Below, one piece after another: positions 6,527-15,103 of a DNA stretch of 30,737 bases (position 1 is the first letter of the stretch; the number at the start of each line of letters is the position of its first letter). Origin of the DNA: Paracoccaceae bacterium (GTDB lineage Bacteria; Pseudomonadota; Alphaproteobacteria; Rhodobacterales; Rhodobacteraceae); assembly GCA_020832725.1 (NCBI GenBank), contig JAFIEC010000302.1:1-30737 (forward strand), in the 5' to 3' direction. The position numbers were made by a program, and so were the translations under genes. The notes below the pieces were generated by a model. It searched no databases and was not told the origin of the DNA. It saw nothing but the letters and a program-made list of their open reading frames with translations.

Positions 6527-8617
6527 CTAACGCCGCCAGATCCAGGCGAGTGTCGCGAAACGTCCCTGCAGACGCGCCAGCGCCCTGTTCGCCGGGCTGC
6601 GCGGCAGCACATGGTCAGAGGCCAGCCGCTCTACCGCCACTTCCGGAGGGCATGGCAGGTCGGCGACGGGGTCGTGGTAGCGCGGATAGGCGATCAGCAC
6701 GGCATGGAGCAGGGAGACAAGGTCGGGCCGGGCCTGTCTGCGCGCGGGGGTCGGGCCGAGGTCTTCGGTAAGGCCCCAGCCTGCGTAGAATGGCGCGCCC
6801 AGGCAGACCACTCGCCGTCCCCTCAGCAGCGCCTCGAAGCCCAGCGACGAGGTCATCGTCCAGATTTCATCCACCGCCTCCAGCGCCGCGATGGCATCGA
6901 CCTGCTCGAGGATCGCGTCCGCATGAGACAGTACCTCGGCCCGCGACAGGGCACCCGGTCGCAGGCCTGCCTCGACGTCGGGATGGGGCTTGTAGAGGAT
7001 GGTCGCGCCGGGTCTTGCCTGCCGTGCGGCGCGCAGCAGGGCCAGGTTGTCGGCCACATCCGCCGCGCCCAGCCGGATCGAGGCATCGTCGGCCACCTGC
7101 CCGGGAACAAGAATCCGGGGTGTGGCTCCGGGCAGCTCCAACGGTGCCTTGCCCCCAAGATTGTATTTCGACAGTCGACCGGCGCGGATCGACGCCAGCA
7201 GGCGTTCGGCGCGGGTGCGGGCGTGATCGGGCAGATGCCCCGAGGCCTCGGCGATCAGCCGCTCCAGCCGACTTTCTGTGGCGGGGTCGTAGTAGATGCC
7301 GAGATCGTCGGACACCAGCGAGAGTGGCGGCACCAGCGCTGCCCCCAGCCCGCGCGACCGGATCAGCCCATCCTCGACGCGGCGGAGGGGCACGCCCGCC
7401 TTTGCGGCCCTCGACGCAAGCGCTGCATCGGCCGCACCAGCCCATGCGAGAACCGGCTGTCCCCGCCGCCGGGCGAGCGCCACCGCCGCAGCGGGCCTGT
7501 CCCGGAACCGCAGCCGCCCGAAGAAGCGCACCAGCCCGGGGCGTTTCCATGCCCGCATGCCCAGGGCGACCGCACCGCGATGATCCTCGCGCCAGGAACG
7601 CGCCTCTGCCTCGATCTGGTCCAGCGCTTCTTCGAAGCTGGCGGGCCGGTCGCGGCAGGGGTCGTGCCACAGGGGAGCGAGCAGATAGCCAGCCGCGAAC
7701 ACCTGTTCCGGGGACAGCGGCCTGGCCCCCGCCACCACCCCGGCCCCCGCCACCGCCCCGGCCCCCGCCCCAATGCGGTCTTGGGAAAAGCCCCGCCCCG
7801 CCCAGAAGGGCCGACCGAACACCACGGGGGCATGACCTGCGAGGGCGGCCTCGAAGCCCATCAGCGAGGTGACGCAATAGACCGCCCTTGCCCCTGCAAA
7901 CAGCCGCCACGGAGAGAGCGGCCCGGTGATCAGCCGCACCCGTCCGCCCGCATCGGAAGGCCCGAAATGGCCGGGACGCAGGCCCCGGGCGGTTTCGGGA
8001 TGGGTCTTGATCAGGACCGGCGCGTCGGGGTGGTCGGCCAGAGCGGCGGCCAGCATCGCGGCAAAGGCCTCTGGTCCCGCACCGCCCCCGGCGATCGAAG
8101 CATCACCCCGGGTCTGGTCGATCACCAGGACGTAATCCTCGTCGCCCGGATGCAGGGCCGGATCGGTGGCACTGTATTTCGACAGATGCGCCCATTGCAT
8201 CCGCGCGATTCCGTCCCGCGCCCGGGAGAGCAGGGTGGGCGCGTCCAGATCGCCGTGATCGAGCAGGAGCGACAGGTCGGAGGGGCGCTCTGTCTCGAAA
8301 TAGAGGCCCGTGCGGTCGAGGATCAGCCCGATGGGCGGTGCCCCCGCCCGGCCCGGCAATACCGAGCGCAGGAAGCCGTCCTCAAGCCGGAAGAGCGGCA
8401 CCCCACGCCATCTTGCCACCGCCTCGCCGCGCCATGCATTCCGGGACCGACCCCAGACCGCCACCCCCTCGCCGGGCTTGGGCAGGCCGACGCGCAGTTC
8501 GTGGCCGGCTGCTTCGAGGATACGCCGCACCCTCCCCCGCATCAGACCGCCCGCATAGGCGTGCAGCCGCAGGTTCTGGCCCGCCGGGCCGCATTCGGGG
8601 AGTGGCGGCACGCTCAT
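6527..8617 (-). CDS. kpsC: capsule linker beta-Kdo glycosyltransferase KpsC
   Basis: The 696-residue protein has the length and two-module layout of KpsC. Known KpsC enzymes carry two GT99-type beta-Kdo transferase modules and, after KpsS, extend the poly-Kdo linker on lysophosphatidylglycerol that anchors ABC-transporter-dependent capsules. The internal duplication is visible: FRLEDGFLRS, HLSKYSATDP, VLIKTHPE and VTSLMGFEAALAGHAPVV in the first half recur as RRVEDGLIRS, RLSKYNLGGK, ILYKPHPD and MTSSLGFEALLRGRRVV in the second. Each half also has a late (F)(W/Y)AG-x-G motif, FWAGRGFS and FYAGWGLT. A repeat-encoded Gly/Ala/Val run interrupts the first module (see 7723-7772). The gene lies 37 bases downstream of the OPX lipoprotein gene in the same direction and converges on the zinc-ribbon gene with 14 bases between. 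Confidence 0.92.
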   Translation of the reverse strand: MSVPPLPECGPAGQNLRLHAYAGGLMRGRVRRILEAAGHELRVGLPKPGEGVAVWGRSRNAWRGEAVARWRGVPLFRLEDGFLRSVLPGRAGAPPIGLILDRTGLYFETERPSDLSLLLDHGDLDAPTLLSRARDGIARMQWAHLSKYSATDPALHPGDEDYVLVIDQTRGDASIAGGGAGPEAFAAMLAAALADHPDAPVLIKTHPETARGLRPGHFGPSDAGGRVRLITGPLSPWRLFAGARAVYCVTSLMGFEAALAGHAPVVFGRPFWAGRGFSQDRIGAGAGAVAGAGVVAGARPLSPEQVFAAGYLLAPLWHDPCRDRPASFEEALDQIEAEARSWREDHRGAVALGMRAWKRPGLVRFFGRLRFRDRPAAAVALARRRGQPVLAWAGAADAALASRAAKAGVPLRRVEDGLIRSRGLGAALVPPLSLVSDDLGIYYDPATESRLERLIAEASGHLPDHARTRAERLLASIRAGRLSKYNLGGKAPLELPGATPRILVPGQVADDASIRLGAADVADNLALLRAARQARPGATILYKPHPDVEAGLRPGALSRAEVLSHADAILEQVDAIAALEAVDEIWTMTSSLGFEALLRGRRVVCLGAPFYAGWGLTEDLGPTPARRQARPDLVSLLHAVLIAYPRYHDPVADLPCPPEVAVERLASDHVLPRSPANRALARLQGRFATLAWIWRR
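7723..7772 (-). repeat. 18-bp tandem repeat (about 2.7 copies) inside kpsC
   Basis: A unit of 18 bases beginning near CGGCCCCCGCCACC on the plus strand is repeated at 7723, 7741 and 7759, the last copy being partial. On the coding strand it encodes six-residue units of the type AGAGAV and AGAGVV. The period is a multiple of three, so copy-number change would not shift the frame. Confidence 0.85.
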
Positions 8618-8654
8618 GGCGCAGGCGCGGCCCGGAACGCCGCCCGCCTCCGGG

Positions 8655-9788
8655 TCAGTTCGCGAGTCCCTGGACCGAGCTGACCGTGCCCAGCGAGCCG
8701 GTGATCGAGGAAATGGTCTTGTTCCATTGCACGAAGGGCGCCTCGGTCACATAGACGGTGTCGCCGTCGCGGATCACGAAGTCACGGGCGAGAAACATGC
8801 CCGTGGGCTCTGTCAGGTCGAGGACATAGACAAAGCGCTGCGTCCCCTCCAGATCGCTGCGCCCCAGCACGCCGTTCGCGATTTCGGCCGGCTCGTCACG
8901 GAAGACGAATACGCCTGTCGGGTCCGCAAGGCTGCTGTTCAGCCCGCCCACCAGCGCGATCGCCTCGATTGCACTGATGCGCTGGCGCTCGAACGGCACA
9001 CGGGTCTGGGAGCCGGTGGCCCCAAGGGCCACGAAGACGCGGGCGTCGCGTTCCACCATGATACGATCGCCCGGGCGCAGGGCGATATCGAGCCTCGGGT
9101 CGCTGTAGAGGTCGCGCAGCCAGACCTGGCCGCTGCGATTGCCCCGCATCACCTTGACCAGCGCCACATCCGGCTCGATCACCACACCGCCTGCGCGCGC
9201 CAGCATTGTCGCCAATGTCCGGGTCGCGCCCTCGATCGGATAGACGCCCTGTCCACCGACACCGCCCACCACCGTGACCGATGATCCGTCTCCGGCAAGG
9301 CGCTGCACGACCACCTGGGGGTCAGGGGTCTGCGCATCGAGAAGCCGGGTGATCGTCTGGCGTAGCTGGTCGGGTGTCTGGCCCGCCGCGCGGACCCGGC
9401 CTGCATAGGGCACGAAGATGTTGCCGCTGTCGTCCACCTGGATCTGCTGAAGCTGGCCCGGGGTGCCGCCGGGGCCTGCGATCAGGCCGTCGTCGATGTT
9501 CTCGAAGATGGTCAGGCCCAGCACGTCACCTGTGCGGATCACGTCGGACCCGACGCGGCCCGCCCGCATGAAGCTGTCGTCGAAGCCAACGGCAGGGGCG
9601 ACAGCGGTTGCACGAGTGACGCGGTTGTTTACGGCGACGACGAAGGCGTCGCCCTCGCGCTGAACCGAGCCCGCGAAGATTTCGCGCTTGTTGGGCCCCG
9701 ATCGCGGCAGCCCGCAGGCTGCAACGAGGGTGACCACAAGCGCTGCCAGGACCGCAAGACGGGCCCCCCTCAGCACCGGGTTTTGCAC
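8655..9788 (-). CDS. outer-membrane polysaccharide export (OPX/Wza-KpsD family) lipoprotein
   Basis: The 377-residue protein has a lipoprotein signal peptide ending in L-V-A-A-C, with the lipidated Cys at residue 25. A Poly_export domain follows at about residues 80-175 (VIRTGDVLGLTIFEN, then DDSGNIFVPYAGRVRAAGQT), and then SLBB-type segments (TVVGGVGGQGVYPIEGATRT and RVPFERQRISAIEAIALVGG). This is the family of the outer-membrane channel for capsule and exopolysaccharide export. The length is close to Wza and well short of E. coli KpsD, so I describe it by family. Translation starts at GTG, with AAGGAA upstream, and begins directly with the signal peptide. It sits between kpsS and kpsC, which indicates a role in capsule export rather than in a Wzx/Wzy system. 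Confidence 0.9.
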   Translation of the reverse strand: MQNPVLRGARLAVLAALVVTLVAACGLPRSGPNKREIFAGSVQREGDAFVVAVNNRVTRATAVAPAVGFDDSFMRAGRVGSDVIRTGDVLGLTIFENIDDGLIAGPGGTPGQLQQIQVDDSGNIFVPYAGRVRAAGQTPDQLRQTITRLLDAQTPDPQVVVQRLAGDGSSVTVVGGVGGQGVYPIEGATRTLATMLARAGGVVIEPDVALVKVMRGNRSGQVWLRDLYSDPRLDIALRPGDRIMVERDARVFVALGATGSQTRVPFERQRISAIEAIALVGGLNSSLADPTGVFVFRDEPAEIANGVLGRSDLEGTQRFVYVLDLTEPTGMFLARDFVIRDGDTVYVTEAPFVQWNKTISSITGSLGTVSSVQGLAN

Positions 9789-9817
9789 GGCGAGTTTCCT
9801 TACTGCTCGAACTGCCT

Positions 9818-9844
9818 TTTATATTTTTTTCGAGGATACACCAA
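9818..9844 (-). promoter_or_regulatory. candidate promoter for the OPX-kpsC genes
   Basis: An AT-rich island lies upstream of the OPX gene. On the minus strand TATAAA (9818-9823) is preceded, 15 bases upstream, by TTGGTG (9839-9844); TTTGGT one base further up gives a spacer of 16. This AT content stands out in the surrounding GC-rich DNA and suggests that OPX-kpsC has its own promoter separate from kpsS. Confidence 0.45.
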
Positions 9845-9910
9845 AGTGCGCCGCAACGCCAGCCGCTCGCGCAGAAGATGTGCGGATGCGGCCCATCGAG
9901 CGCCGATCGG

Positions 9911-9988
9911 GCCGCGCGTCACCGCAGAACCATCAGGCCGTGCGTCACCGCACGATCATCATGCCGTGCGTCACCGCACGAGGCGCAG
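9911..9988. repeat. three tandem 26-bp repeats spanning the kpsS stop codon
   Basis: The core GCCGYGCGTCACCGCA recurs at 9911, 9937 and 9963, an exact period of 26. Copies 2 and 3 share at least 19 consecutive bases, and copy 1 has several changes. The centre GTGCG-TCAC-CGCAC is a small inverted repeat. Copy 3 contains the last codons and stop of kpsS, so the array looks like local duplication of the kpsS 3' end. Copies 1 and 2 lie in the kpsS-OPX spacer. Nothing else is obvious in 9845-9910. Confidence 0.9.
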
Positions 9989-11305
9989 ATGCACCGGCTG
10001 GGGGCTGGGGCCGCCCAGACGTGGCCCGGCCCCCTGGCCGCCTGCGGCGAGAAACAGCGCCTGATACGGGTCGCGGGGCGCAAGCATCATGTCCGGCACG
10101 CGCCGCAGCAGCCGGGCCCGCCCGCGGGCCGAATAAAACCCGCCTGTCACCTGGCTGCTGGCCAGAAGGAAGCGACGGTAGGTGCGATAGGCTTCCATGT
10201 CGGGCAAGGTCGGGTCGGCAAAGAACTCAGACAGTGGCTGGCGCGAGACCAACTCGGGGTGATCATAGACCGAAGCGCCGAAACTGCGCACGGGAAGGCC
10301 GCGCCACAGCGCCTGCTGGGCCGCAGTGGAATTCACCGTGACCGCACTGCGGGCCAGATCCAGCAGCGATGCCAGCTTGCCGCCCCGCACGAAATGAACC
10401 CGCGCCGCCACTCCGGCCCGTCGTGCGGCGCGAGTGATCATCGCGGGCAGGGGTTCGCGACCATCCTCCAGCGGATGGGCCTTGAAGACGAGGTGATGGT
10501 GGCCGGGCGCACCCTCTGCAAAGGCGTCGATGACATGGTCGACGAAATCCTCCATCCGGGCGAAATGCCCGTTGGCGCGGAATGACGCATCATGGGCCAG
10601 CTGCAACAGGACGATATGATAGGGAAAGCTTCCGCCCCTGATCTGGCGGCTGGCGGCAAAGCGCTGGAGCGCGTGCACCGGCAGGGTCACGAGCCTGCGC
10701 AGGTACAGCCGGAACTCCCGACCCACGGTGATGTCGCGGTGCGGGCGGTAGCCGCGGTAGCGGCGGTTCCCGACAAGGACCAGCGCATGATAGAGCGCGC
10801 CCCAGGCCACATGCTGGCGCAGGTCACCCCAGCGCGCCGGCGCGTCGGGCATGTCGCCCTCTTCCGGGCCCAGCGCCGCGCGCATCTGATCGATGCTCAG
10901 CGCCATCAGCGGCGAGTTGCCATTGGTGCCGCCCCGCTCGTAGGTGACCCAATAGGGCCTCAGGTAGCCCTCTTCGAAGACATGGATGCCAAGGCCCTGC
11001 GCCCGTGCCTCGGCGACGGCCGCAGCGTGGACGGGGCGCGTGTCGCCATAAAGAACGATGTCGGTGACATGCAACCGAGCGAACAGCCCCCGCAGGGCGT
11101 CAGGCCATGCCTCGAGCGGGCCGGTCTGGGGCAGATAACTTTCGCTGTCGGGCCAGAAGGCCGCATCGCCCGCGGTAAAGCCCGCCCGCCAGCAGGTTGC
11201 CCCCGCCGTGGAGAGCATCTGCGCCAGCTTGTGAAAATACGGCCCATGGGGGCCCTGGAGGAAGAGGAATACCCGGCCCGCGCCGGGTGTCTGTGCCGCA
11301 GCCAT
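9971..11305 (-). CDS. kpsS: capsule polysaccharide beta-Kdo transferase KpsS
   Basis: This protein matches the KpsS family (Capsule_synth / GT99), which adds the first beta-Kdo residue to lysophosphatidylglycerol at the start of the poly-Kdo linker. Recognisable parts are FLFLQGPHGPYFHKLAQML at the N-terminus, DIVLYGDTRPVH, HVFEEGYLRPYWVTYERGG, the HLVFKAHPLEDG phosphate-binding region and AVTVNSTAAQQALWRGLPV, all typical of KpsS. The frame is open to ATG at 11380, but the extra 25 residues are not family-like. The ATG at 11305 has GGTGA eight bases upstream and leads directly into the conserved start, so I prefer it at 444 residues. The C-terminus ends inside a 26-bp tandem repeat. The gene is upstream of the OPX and kpsC genes in the same orientation. 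Confidence 0.9.
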   Translation of the reverse strand: MAAAQTPGAGRVFLFLQGPHGPYFHKLAQMLSTAGATCWRAGFTAGDAAFWPDSESYLPQTGPLEAWPDALRGLFARLHVTDIVLYGDTRPVHAAAVAEARAQGLGIHVFEEGYLRPYWVTYERGGTNGNSPLMALSIDQMRAALGPEEGDMPDAPARWGDLRQHVAWGALYHALVLVGNRRYRGYRPHRDITVGREFRLYLRRLVTLPVHALQRFAASRQIRGGSFPYHIVLLQLAHDASFRANGHFARMEDFVDHVIDAFAEGAPGHHHLVFKAHPLEDGREPLPAMITRAARRAGVAARVHFVRGGKLASLLDLARSAVTVNSTAAQQALWRGLPVRSFGASVYDHPELVSRQPLSEFFADPTLPDMEAYRTYRRFLLASSQVTGGFYSARGRARLLRRVPDMMLAPRDPYQALFLAAGGQGAGPRLGGPSPQPVHLRLVR

Positions 11306-11475
11306 TGCCGCTCTCACCCTGTCACCGCCCCCGAATGCGGGGTACACCCGCACCGCCCCCCTGTCACGGAAAATCGCCATGCGCGGGTCAACAGGACGCA
11401 GCCCAGTGGGGTCTTTACCTGCGATTCCCGAAACAATCCGCGCGGAACTGCGGGAATTGTGCGCGCCGCGCGCCC

Positions 11476-11504
11476 TTGCACGGCGTGCCGACCGGCGCTA
11501 GCTG
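11476..11504 (+). promoter_or_regulatory. candidate sigma70 promoter for riboflavin synthase
   Basis: TTGCAC (11476-11481) and TAGCTG (11499-11504) are separated by exactly 17 bases and lie 27 bases upstream of the GTG start. The predicted leader is only about 20 bases, leaving no room for an FMN riboswitch downstream of this promoter. Confidence 0.55.
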
Positions 11505-11531
11505 TGGGCTTCTTTGCACAGGGGGCGGGTC

Positions 11532-12146
11532 GTGTTCACCGGAATTGTCACCGATATCGGGCGCATCATCGCGATGGAGCAGAGGGGCGACCTGCGGCTG
11601 CGCGTTGCTACCGGCTATCGCGCGGCAGGCATTGCCATCGGCGCCTCGATCGCCTGCGATGGCGTCTGCCTGACGGTGGTGGACCGCGGCCCGGGCGAGG
11701 GGGGCGGCCCCGACTGGTTCGAGGTGGAGGTCTCGGCGGAGTCGGTGGCGTGCACCGCCATCGGGCGGCACTGGCGCGAGGGGGTGCGGATCAATCTGGA
11801 ACGCGCGCTGAAGGTCGGCGACGAGCTGGGCGGGCATATCGTCTCGGGCCATGTGGATGGCGTGGCCGAAGTGATCGACCTGCGCGACGAGGGCGACAGC
11901 ACGCGCCTGCGGTTCCGCGCTCCCGAAGATCTGGCCCGCTTCATCGCGCCAAAGGGATCGATCGCGCTCAATGGCACCTCTCTGACAGTGAACGAGGTCG
12001 AGGGGCGCGACTTCGGCGTGAACCTGATCCCGCATACCAAGTCGGTCACCACCTGGGGCGAGACGCGGACAGGCGATCTGGTGAACCTCGAGATCGACAC
12101 CCTCGCCCGCTATGTGTCACGTCTGAAGGAATGGCAGGGGGGGTGA
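11532..12146 (+). CDS. ribE: riboflavin synthase, alpha subunit
   Basis: The 204-residue protein has the two tandem lumazine-binding domains of riboflavin synthase, which dismutates two 6,7-dimethyl-8-ribityllumazine molecules to riboflavin. The N-terminal M-F-T-G-I-V, CDGVCLTV and VSGHVDGVA motifs belong to the first domain; KGSIALNGTSLTVNEV and NLIPHT to the second. I set the start at GTG 11532 because it gives the invariant MFTGIV N-terminus; the longer frame to 11514 adds six unsupported residues. A GGGGGCGG stretch precedes it. The length is slightly above 200, normal for the family. It converges on the Doc toxin gene with four bases between stop codons. The same enzyme is sometimes called ribC or ribE depending on species. 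Confidence 0.94.
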   Translation: MFTGIVTDIGRIIAMEQRGDLRLRVATGYRAAGIAIGASIACDGVCLTVVDRGPGEGGGPDWFEVEVSAESVACTAIGRHWREGVRINLERALKVGDELGGHIVSGHVDGVAEVIDLRDEGDSTRLRFRAPEDLARFIAPKGSIALNGTSLTVNEVEGRDFGVNLIPHTKSVTTWGETRTGDLVNLEIDTLARYVSRLKEWQGG

Positions 12147-12150
12147 GGTT

Positions 12151-12531
12151 TCATATGCGCAGGAGGCGCGATCCGAACCAGCCCCGGATCGACTGAACGT
12201 CCAGCCGCCCCTCGGCAACGTTGACGACCATGTTGTCAATCCGCTCGGATCGTGGAACCAAAAGGATGTAGCCGCTGCGCTCGATCATGAGATTGGTCAC
12301 GATCAGGGCAGTCCGCTTGTTCGCATCAACAAAGCCATGATTCCGGACAAGAGATTCAAGAAGGGCCGCTGCCTTGGCGTCAATTGTTCGATAGTACCCG
12401 GAATAAGGGCGACCGATCGCAGACAGGATCACGTCGCGGCTTATCACACCACGCCGCCCTCCGCCGTAACTCAGTGCCGTTTCATGCGCGTCGATGACGT
12501 CTTGCAGCGTGACCCGGTAATGACGGCTCAT
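12151..12531 (-). CDS. doc: Doc (death-on-curing) family toxin
   Basis: The 126-residue protein has the full Doc motif HGFVDANKR at residues 65-73, the H-x-F-x-D-A-N-K-R form typical of Doc rather than the H-P-F-x-x-G-N-G-R form of AMPylating Fic proteins. The length is that of P1 Doc. The characterised Doc phosphorylates EF-Tu and stops translation, and all the known motif residues are present, so the toxin may be active. It starts with ATG at 12531, which overlaps the stop codon of the upstream gene as ATGA, the classic antitoxin-then-toxin arrangement. Base composition is lower in GC than the neighbours: 12301-12360 has 30 G/C of 60, against 39 of 60 in rpoD at 13021-13080. This is consistent with horizontal transfer. 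Confidence 0.93.
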   Translation of the reverse strand: MSRHYRVTLQDVIDAHETALSYGGGRRGVISRDVILSAIGRPYSGYYRTIDAKAAALLESLVRNHGFVDANKRTALIVTNLMIERSGYILLVPRSERIDNMVVNVAEGRLDVQSIRGWFGSRLLRI

Positions 12532-12971
12532 CGCTCGGCCAGCCGCCGCAATGCATCGGCATTCGCTTCGGAAAAGCGCCGGATGACCTCTCGTGATCTG
12601 GAATGCACCCCAAGCCAGTCGGCCACAAGAAAGCGCATGACCTCCGCAATGTCATGATCGACCGACATCAACGCGTCACGACGCGACCTGGAGGTTTCAC
12701 GGCCGTGATCAAGGCTGGTAGCGACGGTTGCAGACAGCGTCTTCAACGCCGCTTCGAATGCTTCGTGACGGTCTGGCTGCCTCGTGGCAACTTCTGGCGC
12801 AGGTCCGAGAACGAACGCGGCCCGGAACAGCAGGGTGGACGCCTCTGCCTCGGCCCTCAGCGCAGCCTGCGCGACGGGCGGAAGGTCGCGACCGGCGAAG
12901 TCCTTGACCAGCGTCCGGACCGCCGCCGCCGCACGTCGTGCCAGTGCCGGTCCGGTGTCGTCCCGTCCCAT
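12528..12971 (-). CDS. unrecognised protein, putative antitoxin partner of Doc
   Basis: I do not recognise this 147-residue family. It is rich in Ala, Arg and Glu and probably mostly helical, with no membrane segment, signal peptide or Cys cluster. The C-terminal third (DIAEVMRFLVADWLGVHSRS and the following Arg/Ala-rich helix) looks like the best-ordered part. It is twice the length of Phd (73 residues in P1) and shows neither the Phd/YefM nor the AbrB N-terminal pattern, nor the inhibitory S/T-x-x-x-E-G/N motif of Fic antitoxins. Its place upstream of doc with a four-base overlap makes it the likely antitoxin. TGAGGG at about 12979-12984 on the coding strand serves as its ribosome binding site and includes the rpoD stop codon. 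Function is inferred from context only. Confidence 0.7.
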   Translation of the reverse strand: MGRDDTGPALARRAAAAVRTLVKDFAGRDLPPVAQAALRAEAEASTLLFRAAFVLGPAPEVATRQPDRHEAFEAALKTLSATVATSLDHGRETSRSRRDALMSVDHDIAEVMRFLVADWLGVHSRSREVIRRFSEANADALRRLAER

Positions 12972-12981
12972 CGTGACGCCC

Positions 12982-14970
<1,989 letters not shown>

Positions 14971-15035
14971 GCATCACTCCCTGTGCTTGTGTGGGGGGCC
15001 GGGCTGGGCCCGTGCGCCCGCTGCGGTCGCGCTCT

Positions 15036-15061
15036 GATTCGGGTGCGAATCGGTGATTCGC
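15036..15061. repeat. overlapping inverted repeats in the dnaG-rpoD spacer
   Basis: GCGAATC (15045-15051) and GATTCGC (15055-15061) form a perfect seven-base stem with a three-base loop. GATTCG at 15036-15041 can instead pair with CGAATC at 15046-15051. The two hairpins are mutually exclusive. They lie about 40 bases after the dnaG stop codon on the transcribed strand. The rest of 14971-15103 holds the rpoD ribosome binding site and no strong promoter that I can see. Confidence 0.6.
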
Positions 15062-15103
15062 GAAAAAGGTCGTAGCCGTATCTAACCTATTTCGTGTGGG
15101 AGC

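Noticed and set aside
6611..8683. A plus-strand open frame of 690 codons opposite kpsC
   Set aside because: It covers almost exactly the kpsC gene on the other strand, with Arg/Pro/Gly-rich sequence and no recognisable domain.
9911..9988. Possible small CRISPR array from the 26-bp repeats
   Set aside because: The repeats are directly tandem, with no unique spacers of constant length and no cas genes nearby, and one copy lies in kpsS coding sequence.
11306..11380. N-terminal extension of KpsS by 25 residues
   Set aside because: The extra residues do not resemble the family, and the ATG at 11380 lacks a ribosome binding site, whereas 11305 has one and leads directly into the conserved start.
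11381..11531. FMN riboswitch upstream of riboflavin synthase
   Set aside because: None of the conserved RFN element blocks are visible, and the best promoter leaves only about 20 bases of leader.
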